From Wuchereria bancrofti (lineage: Eukaryota; Nematoda; Chromadorea; Rhabditida; Onchocercidae), in NCBI GenBank assembly GCA_005281725.1, contig SSBO01000012.1, positions 16,866,084 through 16,930,083 on the forward strand: a stretch of 64,000 bases of DNA, written 5' to 3'. Below, piece after piece: positions 1 through 12,235 of the stretch. The notes under the pieces are model-generated. The model searched no databases and was not told where the DNA came from. It worked only from the letters and a program-made list of their open reading frames with translations. A program made the translations under genes and the position numbers. The stretch's first letter is position 1; each line of letters opens with the position of its first letter.

Positions 1-357
1 CTGAAACATTTTTTTTAATTCTCCAGAACATTTCATTATTGCTTTTTAGGATTAACTGATCTTTGACTCCTTGCATATCTTCATTTGTTCGAGAGATATA
101 CATTTGTATTCGGTTTACTTCTCAGACTCTGATTTTTTATTCTTTCCAGTATTTCGGCTTAGTGTGTAATCTAAGGACTTGAATAGGAATGATTTTTGCA
201 CACTCGTCAGCAGTATATTTAGTTCAGCAAAAAGCTTATGGTTACAAGTCCTAATTTTTTTTCTTAACATCGTTAATATCATTCGCTGGTGTAGTGTTCT
301 TATTTCCGGACCTTGAACTTCGTAAAAGTTTTAAATTTCAGCTTTTACTGCTTTGCA

Positions 358-958
358 ATGCCTCTGCCGCTGTTTGGCAAATCACATAAATCACCTCCGG
401 ATATCGTTAAGAATTTAAAGGACTCATTGACACAATTGGAAAAATTGGAACGAGGAGATAAAAAGAATGAAAAAGTTGCAGAAGAAGTGAGCAAATCACT
501 TCAGGCAATCAAAAGTATCATTTATGGACAAGAGAGTCAGGAGCCACACTTGGAACAGGTTAATTTCTTCCATAGCTTGTTGGATTTTTTTCGTGCTTGA
601 CGCTGCTTTCTTTAGCATAAACCCAAAATAAGTGCTGTTCTTCAGGATCCTAGTATTTGTTTTAAAAAATTTCATTTGCACTTATCCCAGACGGATACGA
701 GTTCTTGGTTATAGATGTTGGAATTTGATGGTAAAGATCCAAATTAAAGCTTGAACGATTGAACCAAAGCAATCCTAGTGCTAGTCTCTCAAAAAGTGAT
801 GGGTTTTACAGGTAGCACAACTGGCGCAGGAATCATATAATTCATCGATTCTTCCTATGCTCATCCAGAACTTGATAAAGCTTGACTTCGAAGCAAAAAA
901 GGATGTTGCACAAATTTTCAACAATCTGCTGCGGCGGCAGATTGGAACACGTTCACCG
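358..958 (+). CDS. mop-25: MO25/CAB39 homologue, truncated 5' copy
   Basis: Two exons are visible: 358-558 starts at ATG ([17 protein letters not shown]...) and ends before gttaat; 812-958 follows a ttacag acceptor and runs into the N at 959. Together they give the first roughly 116 residues of MO25, the scaffold that activates STK11/LKB1 and GCK-III kinases with STRAD. The full-length copy lies at 49390-52139. Within the shared coding part I find four base differences, all synonymous (for example aag/aaa after gtt, gcg/gct), while the introns and upstream DNA differ more. A tttcag acceptor 16 bases before the ATG would suit trans-splicing. Downstream of the N the sequence is unrelated, so the break is most likely an assembly join. 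It could be a divergent haplotype, a gametologue or a true partial duplication. Confidence 0.8.
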
Positions 959-959
959 N

Positions 960-2700
960 TTCCCCATTTTCTTCAAGAAAAGTTAATGCGGAATTCTTAT
1001 GAAGTGCTATGTAAAAATGATGTAGAGTAAGCTTTAATCTATAAAAAATGAAAGAGGAATTGATAAAGCAGTAGAGACATTTACTTCTTCCCATATATGA
1101 TACCAAGCATTAAGCTATGGCTGACGCTTGATCAGTTAATTAGTGACTTAATTGACGTCAGTTATTCGTCAGAATAATCGAATCTCGACTGAGGCAAGGC
1201 ACTGGCCTTGAACCAGATATAATAAGCAACCATCCATCATCGAAGTTGTAAATAAGTGCGATTCCAATAAACGAAATTACATACAGCAAACAATAAGAAA
1301 GCCCGGAGTGAGAGGTTCTTATTGTAGCAGCAACAATTCAGCCCTTACAGTTAACAAAGCATAGTCTCGTGAATCGATAGCGTTTGTGACTGTGTCATAT
1401 GTATATGTGTGCATCCGCGTCTGTGTAAGACAGACAGGGAGACCACGGAGATAGTTCATGCACGACGTACTGAAGAATTGATAGAGAATGTTGTGAAAGC
1501 ACAGAGGAGATGAAGATGCAAACATACAAAGGGAGAGAGATGAGGAGCAAAGACAAGACGAGAGTGAGCGGGATGAGAGCATTAAATTGGCTATACTGGT
1601 GAGAGATGGTGGCAAGTTGATTGTACAGGCTTGTCCTGTTGCTGTGACCCACCTGATATAAGGGGTAGGCACACTATTCATTGGTGTTGGGTGACAAACA
1701 GCGACTGCAGTAAAGGACGACGCTTAACTTGTCACTGTGAGTCGCATGCTGTCGTTGCAAGTGTATGGGTGCAAGCGTAAAAAGAAGGTAGGAACGAAGC
1801 GTTATTGTCATGGGAAGGCAGACGGTATTGGTACCATAGCATTGCAGTGTCTCGTTTATTATTGTCTTTCACTTGGTATCACACTTGTCCCTAACAGAAA
1901 TAAGAGAAACTTCGAGTTTGGGGTGCACAAGCAGTAGATATTCTTCCTTTAATTGAATGTTAACCACCAATTAATTTAAAAGTGTGAGAGATTGGTCTTA
2001 ACAGAGAAAAGGAGGGAACTCTCATTAGAGCGATCCTGACACATCATCTATAGTGAGATGGGCAGTTAAATATTGCCAGAGAGAAAATAACTTCCTGGTG
2101 TGTGGGAGGGAAGAGTACGAATAAGTCTTAGCATATGCAAATCATATTGCATGGCAAACTGCGTCACTGATCATGTTCTCACGGATTTCAGTAAAAGTAC
2201 GCAACTTCTGTATCCACTCTCACAAATTTCAGTCAAATCTTCGTAACCACAAAGCAGCAGGATTGCTGAGTTACCACTTAGTAAATGATACTAATTGTCG
2301 AGACTGACTAGTGACCAGGACCAGAATTCCCTTTCAATGACCCACCATACTTTTTGTTTGAAAGCCCAGTTAAAGAATGGTCAAGTATTTAAGGACTTCT
2401 TAATGGCTTCAGATTATTGTGCTTCATATTTGAACCTGTACTTCGATGAATTCCGTAAATTACAAATGTTAATCGCTGATAATTTTAAAACAGAACACTT
2501 CAACCGCTTCCATCCTATGCAGCCCAAACCTACGTTACCACTTCAAAAAATTGCTCATCCAGATGAAACAACTCAACCAGGAAACTCTTGATAGTATTAT
2601 GCATTTCCGAATGATAATGTCATGAAATGCATGCTCTGTTCAAAAGAGCAAAGGTCAAGTAGAATGAAAAAACAATGAATATTGTGGCCATATTTTCATT
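960..2700. other. no clear gene; GC-richer patch and one weak ORF
   Basis: No recognisable exon chain. Positions 1310-1720 are richer in G and C with gtgtgt and gagaga runs, like a promoter or 5' region. The 120-codon minus-strand reading frame through it is Ser/Leu-rich, without splice signals or family features, so I do not call it a gene. A 98-codon plus-strand frame at 2295-2591 (FKDFLMASDYCASYLNLYFD) has a protein-like composition but no ATG near its start and no recognised relative; it could be an isolated exon. Confidence 0.4.
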
Positions 2701-3102
2701 GTGCGATGTTATTATCTACGCCTAAGTTTGAATTACTTCGCATTCAGCTCATTCTGTCAAAAATAAACTGCAACAGAAAACCAATACCACTTTAAATGCA
2801 GGAATGCAGTTTAAAAAAAAAAACTTTAAAAAATGGACAAACAACTGCTGAATAGAGGTAGATAAATGTCACAGTATTCATAATAGAACAGGAAGGACCA
2901 TTTTTATTGCATGTGAATAGAATAAAGATATAATAAATGACGGATATGATTGCAAGTGGGACAAGGTGATATATCTGAAGCATCGCAACGATTAGCAATC
3001 AAAAGAATATATAAAGGCTCCATTTTGCGACGAAATGTAGCAAATAATTGAACAAAATTCGGTGATTTCATAACACTAATTGCATGATCAAAGTCGCCTG
3101 AN

Positions 3103-3135
<33 letters not shown>

Positions 3136-4619
3136 GTTCCATTCTGTAGCAAATAATTGAACAGAATTCGGTGATTTCATAACACTAATTGCATGATCAA
3201 AGTCGCCTGATGAGCATTGTGGCTGTAGCGAATCATGAAAATATAGGGAGAACTTCGCCAATAACAATGTAAAATTCATAAGTCCAACCACATAGTCTCA
3301 AAGAAGAACATTGAACCTGAGGTCCTGAAATTGCAATGTCAAAACCCTGCCACAAAAACTTTCTTTACTTTCAAAGCTAATAAGTGAAAAAGATTGATAA
3401 CTAAAACTTTAAAATATAAGTCACTACCGAGACCAAAGAACTTCGCTGTTGCTTTGATCTGTGCATGTTTATAACTGACAGAATTAAACCAAGACTGGAG
3501 TTTGATGTGTGCACTTTTTAACTTAATCAGTGACTGCAAGAACTGAAACACTTTGTTGGGTAAAAAAATGCTTACTCACAGAAACTTATAAGTCCATAAA
3601 GAGCTGAGGTGCCATTTTAATTCAAATGGTTCAGCTTTACGAAACGACAAAAGCAGAACCTCACATCGTATGAGAGCCAGCTGTATCTCCAAAAGCAGCT
3701 TCATTACCACTATCTCCTTAACGACAAAAGTATATAAAGTTACAAAAGTAAAAGTGAGCGATTCATGTTTAACTAAAAGCATTAGTAAATGTTCGGCCGA
3801 TGAAAGGACTGTCGTCAGAACTGTCAGTTCACTTGGAAGACCAAAATCTAAATGCTTTTAATGATAACTAGGCCGAAATACATGAATAATATAAAATATT
3901 GGCGCCACATGAAAAGTTAAAATTAATAATGCTTTGTGTAAAGCAGTAAAGTAATAAATATGGAAGAATATTACTTTCAACAAATGCCGTCTAATATCCT
4001 CTGCTGCTGAAATCTTAGCATTTCCTATTATTACATCATACATTCCCTGAAATATAAAAGTTGTTCTTATAAATCCATAAGAATTTCTTGATAACATAAT
4101 TACCTAGGCAATGCCAATTTAAACCAATTCAAATTAGTAAAGTTAACAATAGAGTGCTTTCTCGTCAAAAAAGGCCTTTGTTACCATAAAATTCAGAGAA
4201 TGATATGCGCTCTCCGCTTTTACTATCTAAAAAATAAAGCTTTCAGATGCATCATCCTCTTCTCAGAATCTCTCAGTGTTGTAAAAGGTTAATGAAACAA
4301 CCTGAATGCGGCAGAAAGAAGCAAATGGCAAAGAGAATCTTCCGCACTTGATGATATGGAACTCGCATCCCTGGAAATCGCTGCGCCAAAATGAACAATT
4401 TATGCAAAAATAAATTAATATACTATATTTATGTTAGAAAATGAATTCATTCATCAGAAATGAGGAACTGAAATGTTTCAAAAAAGAAAAAATGAATTGT
4501 ACCCGAAGAAGAAGACAGGGATCACTGCCAATAAGAGGATCTATGCAAGCGATATCTGCTGCTGTAGCCAAACAAGTAGATATTGTGTCCCTGTTGTCAT
4601 CGTTGCGCCATTTAGTCCT
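2700..4619 (-). pseudogene. KICS2 (C12orf66, KICSTOR subunit)-like gene, damaged
   Basis: KICS2 is a subunit of KICSTOR, which recruits GATOR1 to lysosomes and restrains mTORC1. Minus-strand exons, 5' to 3': 4503-4619 (RTKWRNDDNRDTISTCLATA), 4302-4370 (SSSAEDSLCHLLLSAAF), 3975-4046 (GMYDVIIGNAKISAAEDIRR), about 3580-3854, about 3400-3542 (FLQSLIKLKSAHIKLQSWF) and about 3000-3330 (LLAKFSLYFHDSL, then SPNFVQLFATFRRKME). The family tracts SAHTKLQTW and MLLAKFSFYFHEAL match clearly. Damage: the join between ..FFFETMWL and LMNFTLLLAKF near 3270 needs a frameshift, the phase between the exons at 3580 and 3542 does not agree, and the C-terminal third below 3000 can only be followed by changing frame. 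An N with a divergent duplicate interrupts the locus at 3102. Family assignment is from remembered motifs; the exact 5' end is not found. Confidence 0.6.
2998..3210. repeat. imperfect duplicate around N 3102 with (TA)n tract
   Basis: About 100 bp before the single N (ending gtcgcctga) recur after it, behind a (ta)n run at 3103-3131. The second copy differs: ttcc for ctcc, and several bases are missing where the first reads tgcgacgaaatgt, which throws the KICS2-like exon out of frame there. So the two sides are diverged versions of one exon, one more intact than the other. Confidence 0.75.
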
Positions 4620-5212
4620 CTGCAATCCACTGTTAGTATAAGATATCTATTACTATTTAACATGAATCCCACCTGTCAATGACAACTCATAGCCACGACT
4701 TCACACTTTTCTTAATCGTGGCACCAGCTTCAAGTCTACAGATTGTCATCTGGAGATACCTTCATTTCGCTCTCTGCGCCATAACATCATACTTCGTCTA
4801 CATAGAGATGCAATTCTGAGACGGTGACTGCATCGTGCATGTCGTAGTGACCAGGTTGATGCGTGCTAACTCAATATATATTGTCATGAAAATCATGTTT
4901 TGAGCGATATTTGGATATGGAAAGTGAGAAATTTCTAAGATTCCTTTGGAACGAATGAAAGTCCAGCCATTCCTACCTTCTCAAACAGTTTAGTTCAACT
5001 GACTGAAATTTGAACTGATTCACGGTAAATTTACACTGGTTGGTTTTAGATATGACTTGATCATTTTAGATCTCGAGTAATTCATTCTAAATGTGCAGGA
5101 ATTATTCTTAGTGGGGAAGACTGCAGAGAGAAACCTTAAGGCCGCATCTTTGTTAGGCAACTTAATTTCAGAAGTGCAACCAGCACTATTTTGTAAATCA
5201 AACTGCAACTGG

Positions 5213-7474
5213 ATGGCAGTTTCAGCGGTGTCTGATGAAGAAATATGGTATTACGATGAGGCTTTGGAGTTATCTGATGAGGAATTCACCGACTTTTTCC
5301 ATATTAAAGATGATACCACTCATCAATGGCAGCGCTGCCCAATAAGTGTGCTTGATGCTTTGTGTGGTACCATACTGAAACTACTGCTATTTTCTGCTCT
5401 GAAACTATTTCTCGTATTTTTACATGCAAGAGGTAAACATTCGCTTCAAATCTAATACCTGTCATGCAAATTAAGTATATGTACAAATTTGAGATTAGTC
5501 ATATTCATTTCAATTATTGTTACTTATTCTGTTTATTAGTTTGAACTTTTTTTTAAGCCATCATTTAATAGCCCTACATCTTTTATTATTCATTTTTTTA
5601 ACTGTTTAAAAGTCGTTTCAGAGATAGTAAGTAAATTCACGCTATATTTAACCTTCGTAGCTTCTGGGTTGTTTATAATAGGAACCCAAAATAATTTATC
5701 ATCGATTTGTATATATATTGTATTGACTGTTGTATTTCCGTATTATAACTTCCTCTTCAACAAGCAGACTAAGTTTGTGATGTTGGCGTATTCGATCGGT
5801 ATACTTCTAGTTTGGTGAGCTTCATTTTTATATGTGTGATGATTCGTAGACTCCAAATTAACGAGTACTTGAACGAAAAAATTGCGATCATTTTAGTGTG
5901 GTGTTTTTTTTTCAATTGATATTTGGAACGTGTTGAAGTCTAAAATTATAGAGACTTCATTTTGTTGCCCATCTACTTACTAATATTATCTGTCAATTTA
6001 ATCGTTATTTTGTAAGCTGGTTATGAATAATTTTGTAGGCAGTATTTTTTCACGGCTAAAGAATTTATGTCAATGCGTGGTATACTAATGATTGTGCTAA
6101 TGAAAATTACTTCGCTATCGTTTGATCTTGCCAATGAACTTTATGGCAACGTTATTGCACTTACTATATGTTTGATAGTTCAACTGTATTGTTTGGTCCA
6201 TGGATTACTTACAGACAGTATCAAGATTCGTTGTCCTGAAAGAATTTAAAGTAAGTCTGGTATTTATTTCTTATTTCCTTATTTGAAAAAAAAATGGAAA
6301 TCCCGAAAATTTTTTCTATTTAAGGACTTAAAAAATAAAAGTAATCGAATGTTGGTAGAGATGATTCCAGGCAGAAACTCTTAATTTTTTCCGTGGTTTC
6401 AGCTACATTGTTCTATCATTGCTGGCTGTTATCCGTTCGTCGTGCATTGCCGATAGTTTTATAGCCTTTCATTGGGGCATACTTTATTGCTCAATCATTT
6501 CGATTTAGTCATTATTTTGTAAGCTAGTTCCCTGCGGGTACTTCGTTACTGTCCGGTATTGATTCGGGTATTGTCACTGACTGGATTCATATTGAACTGT
6601 CTCGTTCGCTAGTGGATGTTGTTGTTTCATGGAATATATCAATGCACCGATTTTTGCATCAGTGTAAGCTACACTTTTATCTATCACTCTCATGTTCATT
6701 TGAACCAAATGAAATCTGTAATTCTGTCTACAGATATCTTTGGAGAGACTAGAAAATATGGTTCTGCAGCTGCAATTTTCATTACTTTTCATTACTGTTA
6801 GTTTTCTCTTTCATGTAAGTTTCATAATCTTTTCAATTTTCAGAATACGTTAAAGTAGATATAATCTCCCTTTCTATAAAATTCCCTCAAAAGTTCTGAA
6901 TGATTGAATTATCGCACGTTCCATACTCTGAAATGTAGTTTCTTATTAAAACTTCGATTCTAGGGCATCAATTTCCAATTATCTGCGGTGCTACTTTCAT
7001 TGGGACTGTACACATATGCTGAGACAAGTTAGTTTAATTTTTTTAAAGCACTTTTTCTATCTAGATCTAATCAAATTAATTTGCAGAAGTAAGGAGTAAA
7101 TTGAGTTGTCGCACAGATTCATGCGTTCGTGCAAGGATATGCCGCAAAGAATGTCATCACACATGTAAAGAGGTCTTAGATCCTTTTTTCTAATCTATAA
7201 ATAAAAAAAGCAAGAACCAAAAGTAGACTCATGCACGTTGAGCATGAGATTGAACTTATAGTTGTAGTTTCGGGGTGCTTTAAGTACACTAACTATCAAT
7301 ATGTAGTTTCGAGCTCTAGCTCTAACACATTTGGTGTACCTTGGAACGGCATTTGATGGCAGCACTGCAGAAACAGGATATTCCTGGATACATACACTTT
7401 CTCTATGGGCTGACTTGTACTATTTTAGTCATGTCATCGGATTATTTATGTTGTTATTGTCATCAGCTTTTTAA
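5213..7474 (+). pseudogene. mom-1: Porcupine (MBOAT protein-serine O-palmitoleoyltransferase), disrupted
   Basis: Porcupine acylates Wnt proteins in the ER. Exons: 5213-5432, 5622-5814, 6039-6250, 6403-6663, 6734-6814, 6964-7027, 7087-7172 and 7307-7474, all with GT-AG ends. Landmarks in order: MKITSLSFDL, FGPWITYRQYQDSL, SFRFSHYFVS, ELSRSLVDVVVSWN (with the Asn), SFLFH/GINFQLSAVLLSLG (with the catalytic His), a Cys-rich KLSCRTDSCVRARICRKECH loop, and a C-terminal exon ending LLLSSAF. Lesions: two apparent 1-2 nt shifts in exon 3 (before YYMFDSSTVLFGPW and before the donor), a shift before AYFIAQSFRFSHYF, an in-frame TAG at 6525-6527, and a 10-bp tandem duplication at 6776-6795 that breaks the frame just before the catalytic His. 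Splice sites and both active-site tracts survive, so the decay is recent or some lesions are sequence errors. The gene symbol is the Caenorhabditis orthologue name. Confidence 0.8.
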
Positions 7475-9180
7475 AGGCATCAAAGTAGCATAAAATCAGT
7501 TACTGCTTTGTTGCTCTTTGGATCTAAGCCTTCTTTGATTTATCATTTGGTTCTTTCAAGTTAAACCTTAGTACTTTTTAGTTTGATAAGACCATTTATG
7601 AGATTGCAATTTAATAAAGAGACCTTTGATATCAAACTTTTTTGAGACAAACTGTTATATAACAATCACAGTTATTCAAATCATTTCTAAATATAAAATG
7701 TGCATTTGTCCTCCTTACTTATGTGATCTCTAGTAAATATAGTTATCAGGACGATGAAGCAACTGTTGTCGCTGGAAAGCGAGGAGAAGCAATAAATGAA
7801 TCATCTCTTCGTTCATAAATTAATCTCGCCTTACACAAATTATACTGTATGAGATATGTGAGAATTAAATGCATGTAATAGACTACTGTAACAAAGAAAT
7901 ATCTATCCTTAAACAAATTTCCTTTATTTACATTTATGATCTATAGTCTCCATTAACTCTAACACCATCTCTTAATTGCAATTAATCATTTTTTTTACAA
8001 TCGTCCATTTATAGTGTGGTTGGGATTTCAGCTCTCTTTTAATGTTTAACGTTTTATAACTGTGTTGCATCCGTGCGATATGTATAATGCGCTATTATGA
8101 TGTTGATTTGTTTTTATGTTAAATAACGGTTTAATTACCCAAGTTTGAGGTGTCTGCAATCTAAGAAACAGAAAGAACAGTCAAATTTTGTCACAGTTAT
8201 AGGAAATGACGATAACTGTTATATTTTTTTTAACAACTGTCATATATAGGTAATGATCAAATCTTCAGTCGATTTGTTTATTTTCCCAATTTTTTCTTTT
8301 TTTTTTGAGGTAGTTGTTTGGATGCCAGTCAGCAACACTTAATTGTACTATCTTTTCTCATTATTATGCGCATGTAATCAGATAATATAGTGCAGTTAAG
8401 ACTTATTTCGAAGTATCTGGGTTCATAATTTGCAGACCGATCACTCAAATGATAATGAAAATATTTTCTGCAAACGGCGCTTCACCACTGCGTTCGATCA
8501 AATATAACTACAAAAATGTAGTCGAGCCAACATTATTTTGTAATCCGGGACGTTCTCACAAGCTGGCACAAGAACCAACATGTTTCTACTTAATATCAAT
8601 TGGTTGAGTTCCGGTTAAGCAGTTACATTGTGTTGTGAAAGGAGACCAAATTAATATCATGAATTCACCTGTCCTGTGATATCTTTGGCAAAACCATTTC
8701 CAATACGTTTTATCCTGATAACAATATCACTTTCATAGAAAATAATATTCGAGATTTGGTCCTTCGATTGGAAAGTTAGCACCTAAAAATGAGGATGAAT
8801 TAAACCATTCTCAATCAGATAAGTGACATAGATAAGGCATACTTCTACGACGACCAGGGGAATGGAGGAGTTCCTGTAGGATTGGCAGTAATGGAAAAAT
8901 AATTTAGTTTATCAATTTGATTTTTAAATTCTTATTGAACTGCTGCAGGTGTCGCATAAATGCAGGAATATGTGGAACGGTGTTAGTGAAATCATAGAAC
9001 ACCGTGAAACTGTCAAATATGATGAATATTTCTTTATCATCCTCTTCAATATGCTTATTAATTTCCTACAACGAACATTTCACAAAAATGATCACATATT
9101 AGAAAGTCGCCTTCCTCTCCACCGGGTATAATACCATGCAAAAAGGGCTGAAAGTCCCGAAATGTTAAAAGATATACCTT
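7475..9180. other. AT-rich intergenic stretch
   Basis: Long A/T runs and no exon chain on either strand. Short minus-strand frames near 9058-9303 (KASKSVSELLANGFINDDDN) precede a possible donor (gtatat) and might be an exon of the ELP6-like or another minus-strand gene, but I cannot assign them. Confidence 0.4.
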
Positions 9181-9638
9181 CAAAATGCATGCGAAAAACA
9201 TGTTATCATCATCATTAATAAAGCCATTGGCGAGGAGCTCGCTCACTGATTTACTCGCTTTTCTGATAGTCGTATCATTACTTGCCATCGCCCTAGTAAA
9301 CATATGCTGTTAAAATTTGTTAGATATAAAAGTTTGTATTAAGTGACAAATCTTTACAAAGACATAAGTCTTTGCTCTGCACAGGAAGGAAAAAAATATT
9401 GCTAAATGGATGTTCTTTTCACCAAAGTACCTTTACGGTAACTATGAAATGAATCTCAACATGGACCACACCGTTTTCGAACTTTTTTCCTAATACGTCT
9501 TAACTTTCTAATATTGAGAGTACTCAACTCCAATGATATTAAGTAGAGGATGGAACGTGACAGGTTTGAAAATAGCACGTAAAGCCCAAATTGTTTTTTA
9601 CAGATACATCTTAATTACCCTTAGCCGACCTCCAATTA

Positions 9639-9839
9639 TTATAGAATGTGATACGAATAAACGAACTTAAAGGCTAACATATTTCGTGTCGCCGATACAC
9701 AGATGACTTTCACATCCTTCTTCACCGCATAATCAACAATGCACAATTGCAAAAAAGCAGGTGAGCTTAGGTCTTTGCATTTGATCACAATAATATTGTA
9801 CTGCTTTTCATTCAACAAACTGTTAATTTCCGCTAGCAT
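9639..9839 (-). pseudogene. ELP6 (Elongator subunit 6)-like N-terminal exon
   Basis: The minus frame starts at ATG (9837-9839) and reads MLAEINSLLNEKQYNIIVIK, then CIVDYAVKKDVKVICVSATR. This follows the start of ELP6 (M-x-x-E-L-N-x-L-L, a beta strand, then a helix leading to K-V-C-F-V-A). ELP6 is a RecA-like subunit of the Elongator ring that modifies wobble uridines in tRNA. After about residue 60 the reading (..FVYSYHIL then stops) only resembles the expected FSHYxIxG tract if the frame is changed, and no later ELP6 exon is recognised. It is therefore either damaged or has a diverged 3' half. The similarity is short, so the call is tentative. Confidence 0.4.
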
Positions 9840-10055
9840 ATTCTTATAGCTCGACTGCTAAATTTTCATATATTGGGAAGGGCTATGAAACCAAGACCAT
9901 CTTCACATTATCACAATTCAGTATTTCTATATCACCAAAGGTAAACTATCCCCAACATATGTAGTAAAATATCCTTTTAATAATGCCTTTGATTGTAAAG
10001 AGATAATCGGTGTTTATTAGCAAGTAATTAAAAACTTTATTCCAACAACGAGAAT

Positions 10056-10955
10056 TTACTGGTAACCATAAGATTCTATCAGCTTTTGATAAGGTGAATT
10101 TCTAACAACATCTGATTTCAATGCCTCTGCGAATAATTTCGATTTCATCTTTTTATGCTGATAAAGTGTCGCACTTTTAACTTTTCTCTTGGCTTCCAGC
10201 TTTGCAACTATATCACGATATTGCCAACCCACCTCATGCGCGAGATGTCCAACTGAAAATGTGTTACCGTTGGCTACTGCATAACTTTCAGGCCAAATTA
10301 GTCTGTACGTTCAACAAGCAATCAACCAAACCCTCCACTCACCTGACAGATAGCTTTCCTTCGCAAAGTATATGAAACCAACAATAAAGTATACGCTAAG
10401 ATCACTATGTCTTTTTACTCAAACTTTTCTAAAAGTTCCCGGAGCCATAACACATGAAAAAAATTAGCCAGAAGAGATTGTATGTCGTCAATTAAATGAT
10501 CGAAAATGTCCACACACAAATCTATCAAAAGAACATTTACTTGTGCAATACTTTCTTCGTGGTTTCAGCGCCAAATGTCGCAAAGCTGCGGGATGTATTT
10601 GTCGTTTAACTCGATCATAAGGTTGTGGAATACCATCGAACACCTTCAAACGAAGCAGTGCCACCTTTCCGCGATGTGTTTTGTGTGGTAACATACCACG
10701 GACAGTTCGCCAAAATACACGGCTTGGTGCACGGAAGTGGTACGGACCACGTGCCGGTTTAACGTTGCATCGCTTACGCAGAAAGCTCATAAACTTTAAT
10801 TTGGAACGATGGAAATTACCAGAAATGGCAATATCTTCGCATCGCACAACAACAATTTCCTGACCAAGGAGAAGCTGTTTGGCAACAACTGATGCCAACC
10901 GTCCCAAAAGATGATCTTTTCCATCAATAATAATAGCTTTATCAACTAAACCCAT
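10056..10955 (-). CDS. rpl-16: 60S ribosomal protein L13a (uL13)
   Basis: uL13 is a structural protein of the large ribosomal subunit. Two exons on the minus strand: 10541-10955 (ATG at 10953-10955) and 10056-10252 (TAA at 10056-10058), joined at ACA A|TT with a gtaaat donor and attttcag acceptor. The product is 203 residues, the usual animal length. Family landmarks are all present: [81 protein letters not shown], and a basic C-terminal helix ([20 protein letters not shown]). No lesion is seen, in contrast to most neighbours. The gene symbol follows Caenorhabditis naming. Confidence 0.96.
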
Positions 10956-10975
10956 AATGTGCCTGAAACTAAATT
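10956..10975 (-). promoter_or_regulatory. probable trans-splice acceptor of rpl-16
   Basis: Read on the minus strand, agtttcag lies seven bases before the uL13 start codon. An isolated tttcag so close to an ATG is the usual place for spliced-leader addition in nematodes. A short 5'UTR intron is the alternative. Confidence 0.4.
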
Positions 10976-12190
10976 GACTTTAACTAAAACAATATAAGAA
11001 CGACACAGATGACTACTTCAACTTCTATTATCCAAGGCAATGTTCGCGCAACGACCGAGAATCAACAATGTTACTGAAAGTGAAAAAGCGACGAACAATC
11101 ACAAATTATCAATTTTGCTATGATAAACTTGCCCGTTTGTAGCCTTTTTAAGCATTCATTGTAAGCAACAAACAAATCCTTTTACTTAGTGAACCTGTAC
11201 CACAAAGGCACAACTCATTTAAAGGTCAAATCCTACAACCAAACAAATTACAGCAGGGTAGGACACGTCGCAGTGACAATGGCGGCTATTGCAGCTCGAA
11301 ATTCAGAAGTAAATTGAAATTGATCAGTCACAACTGTTGTGCGACATCTTGCATTCTTTTAAGAATCGTTGTCATTGCAACAGTAACAGTAATCGTCCCG
11401 TGAATATACATCGTAATTGCGGTCAAAGCATAATGTACATAGTAACTGATATGCGCTTTATCGGAACCTGTTAACAGGTCTGATTTATCGTTCTTTTTTT
11501 GAAATTTTTTGTTTTGTTTCGTTTTTTTTTTTATTGGGGATACTTTCTGAAGACGAAGTTACGGCAATGTTTTTGATCATTGAAATAAATCTTTCTTTGG
11601 TCAAAAATGACTTATTTCTTAAGCCAAAAATGGCTTATTTCTTTGCTGAATTAAGAAGCATGTTTGCAGAGACGAAAGATGTTTTCAATACAAAAAAGAA
11701 AACTGAATAAGCTTTTCAACTAAAATCTCACAAAATTTTGTATCAGAACACTTTTTCCATAAATAATGAGATTAACACTCATTAAAATTGCTTCACTCTG
11801 CAAGCTCCCAATGCCTGTGCAATGAAAAGAATAGGAGAGTGTGTTCCTCTATTGTAGTGTGTGTACAAACCCCGATCCGAAAAACTGGAACGATTATAGC
11901 AATTAAGATTGCATTACTCCGATAATTGATTAGTTCCGCTAATAGTGAATACTTGGTGCCGATGCATGCATAATTGTTGATAGGGTCATCTTCCGATTTC
12001 GGTACACTAATAAAAATTTATTTACGATGTTCATTACACTGAAACATATGGAATAAATATGAACTAAATAGAAAACTTATCAAAAAATGAAAAAAAAACA
12101 CAATTCATTTCTATTTATATACTTTTAAATTCCTATGTAAGTAGAACTGATTGATTTGGCGATAGTATTATAATTTAATAGAGTTAACAA
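10976..12190. other. intergenic upstream of rpl-16
   Basis: Likely promoter region of the minus-strand uL13 gene. At 11279 on the plus strand an ATG opens MAAIAARNSE followed by a gtaaat donor-like site. This could be a first coding exon of a divergently transcribed gene, but no second exon can be joined to it with confidence. The rest is AT-rich with T runs (11520). Confidence 0.3.
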
Positions 12191-12235
12191 TATTGCAACT
12201 ATCTAGTTCATTCATCACGATAAATATGTTATTAC

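Noticed and set aside
1319..1681. 120-codon Ser/Leu-rich minus-strand frame
   Set aside because: Low complexity, overlapping open frames on the same strand, no splice signals or family features; it lies in a GC-richer promoter-like patch.
3088..3152. Frame reading IYIYIY
   Set aside because: Translation of the (ta)n tract beside an N.
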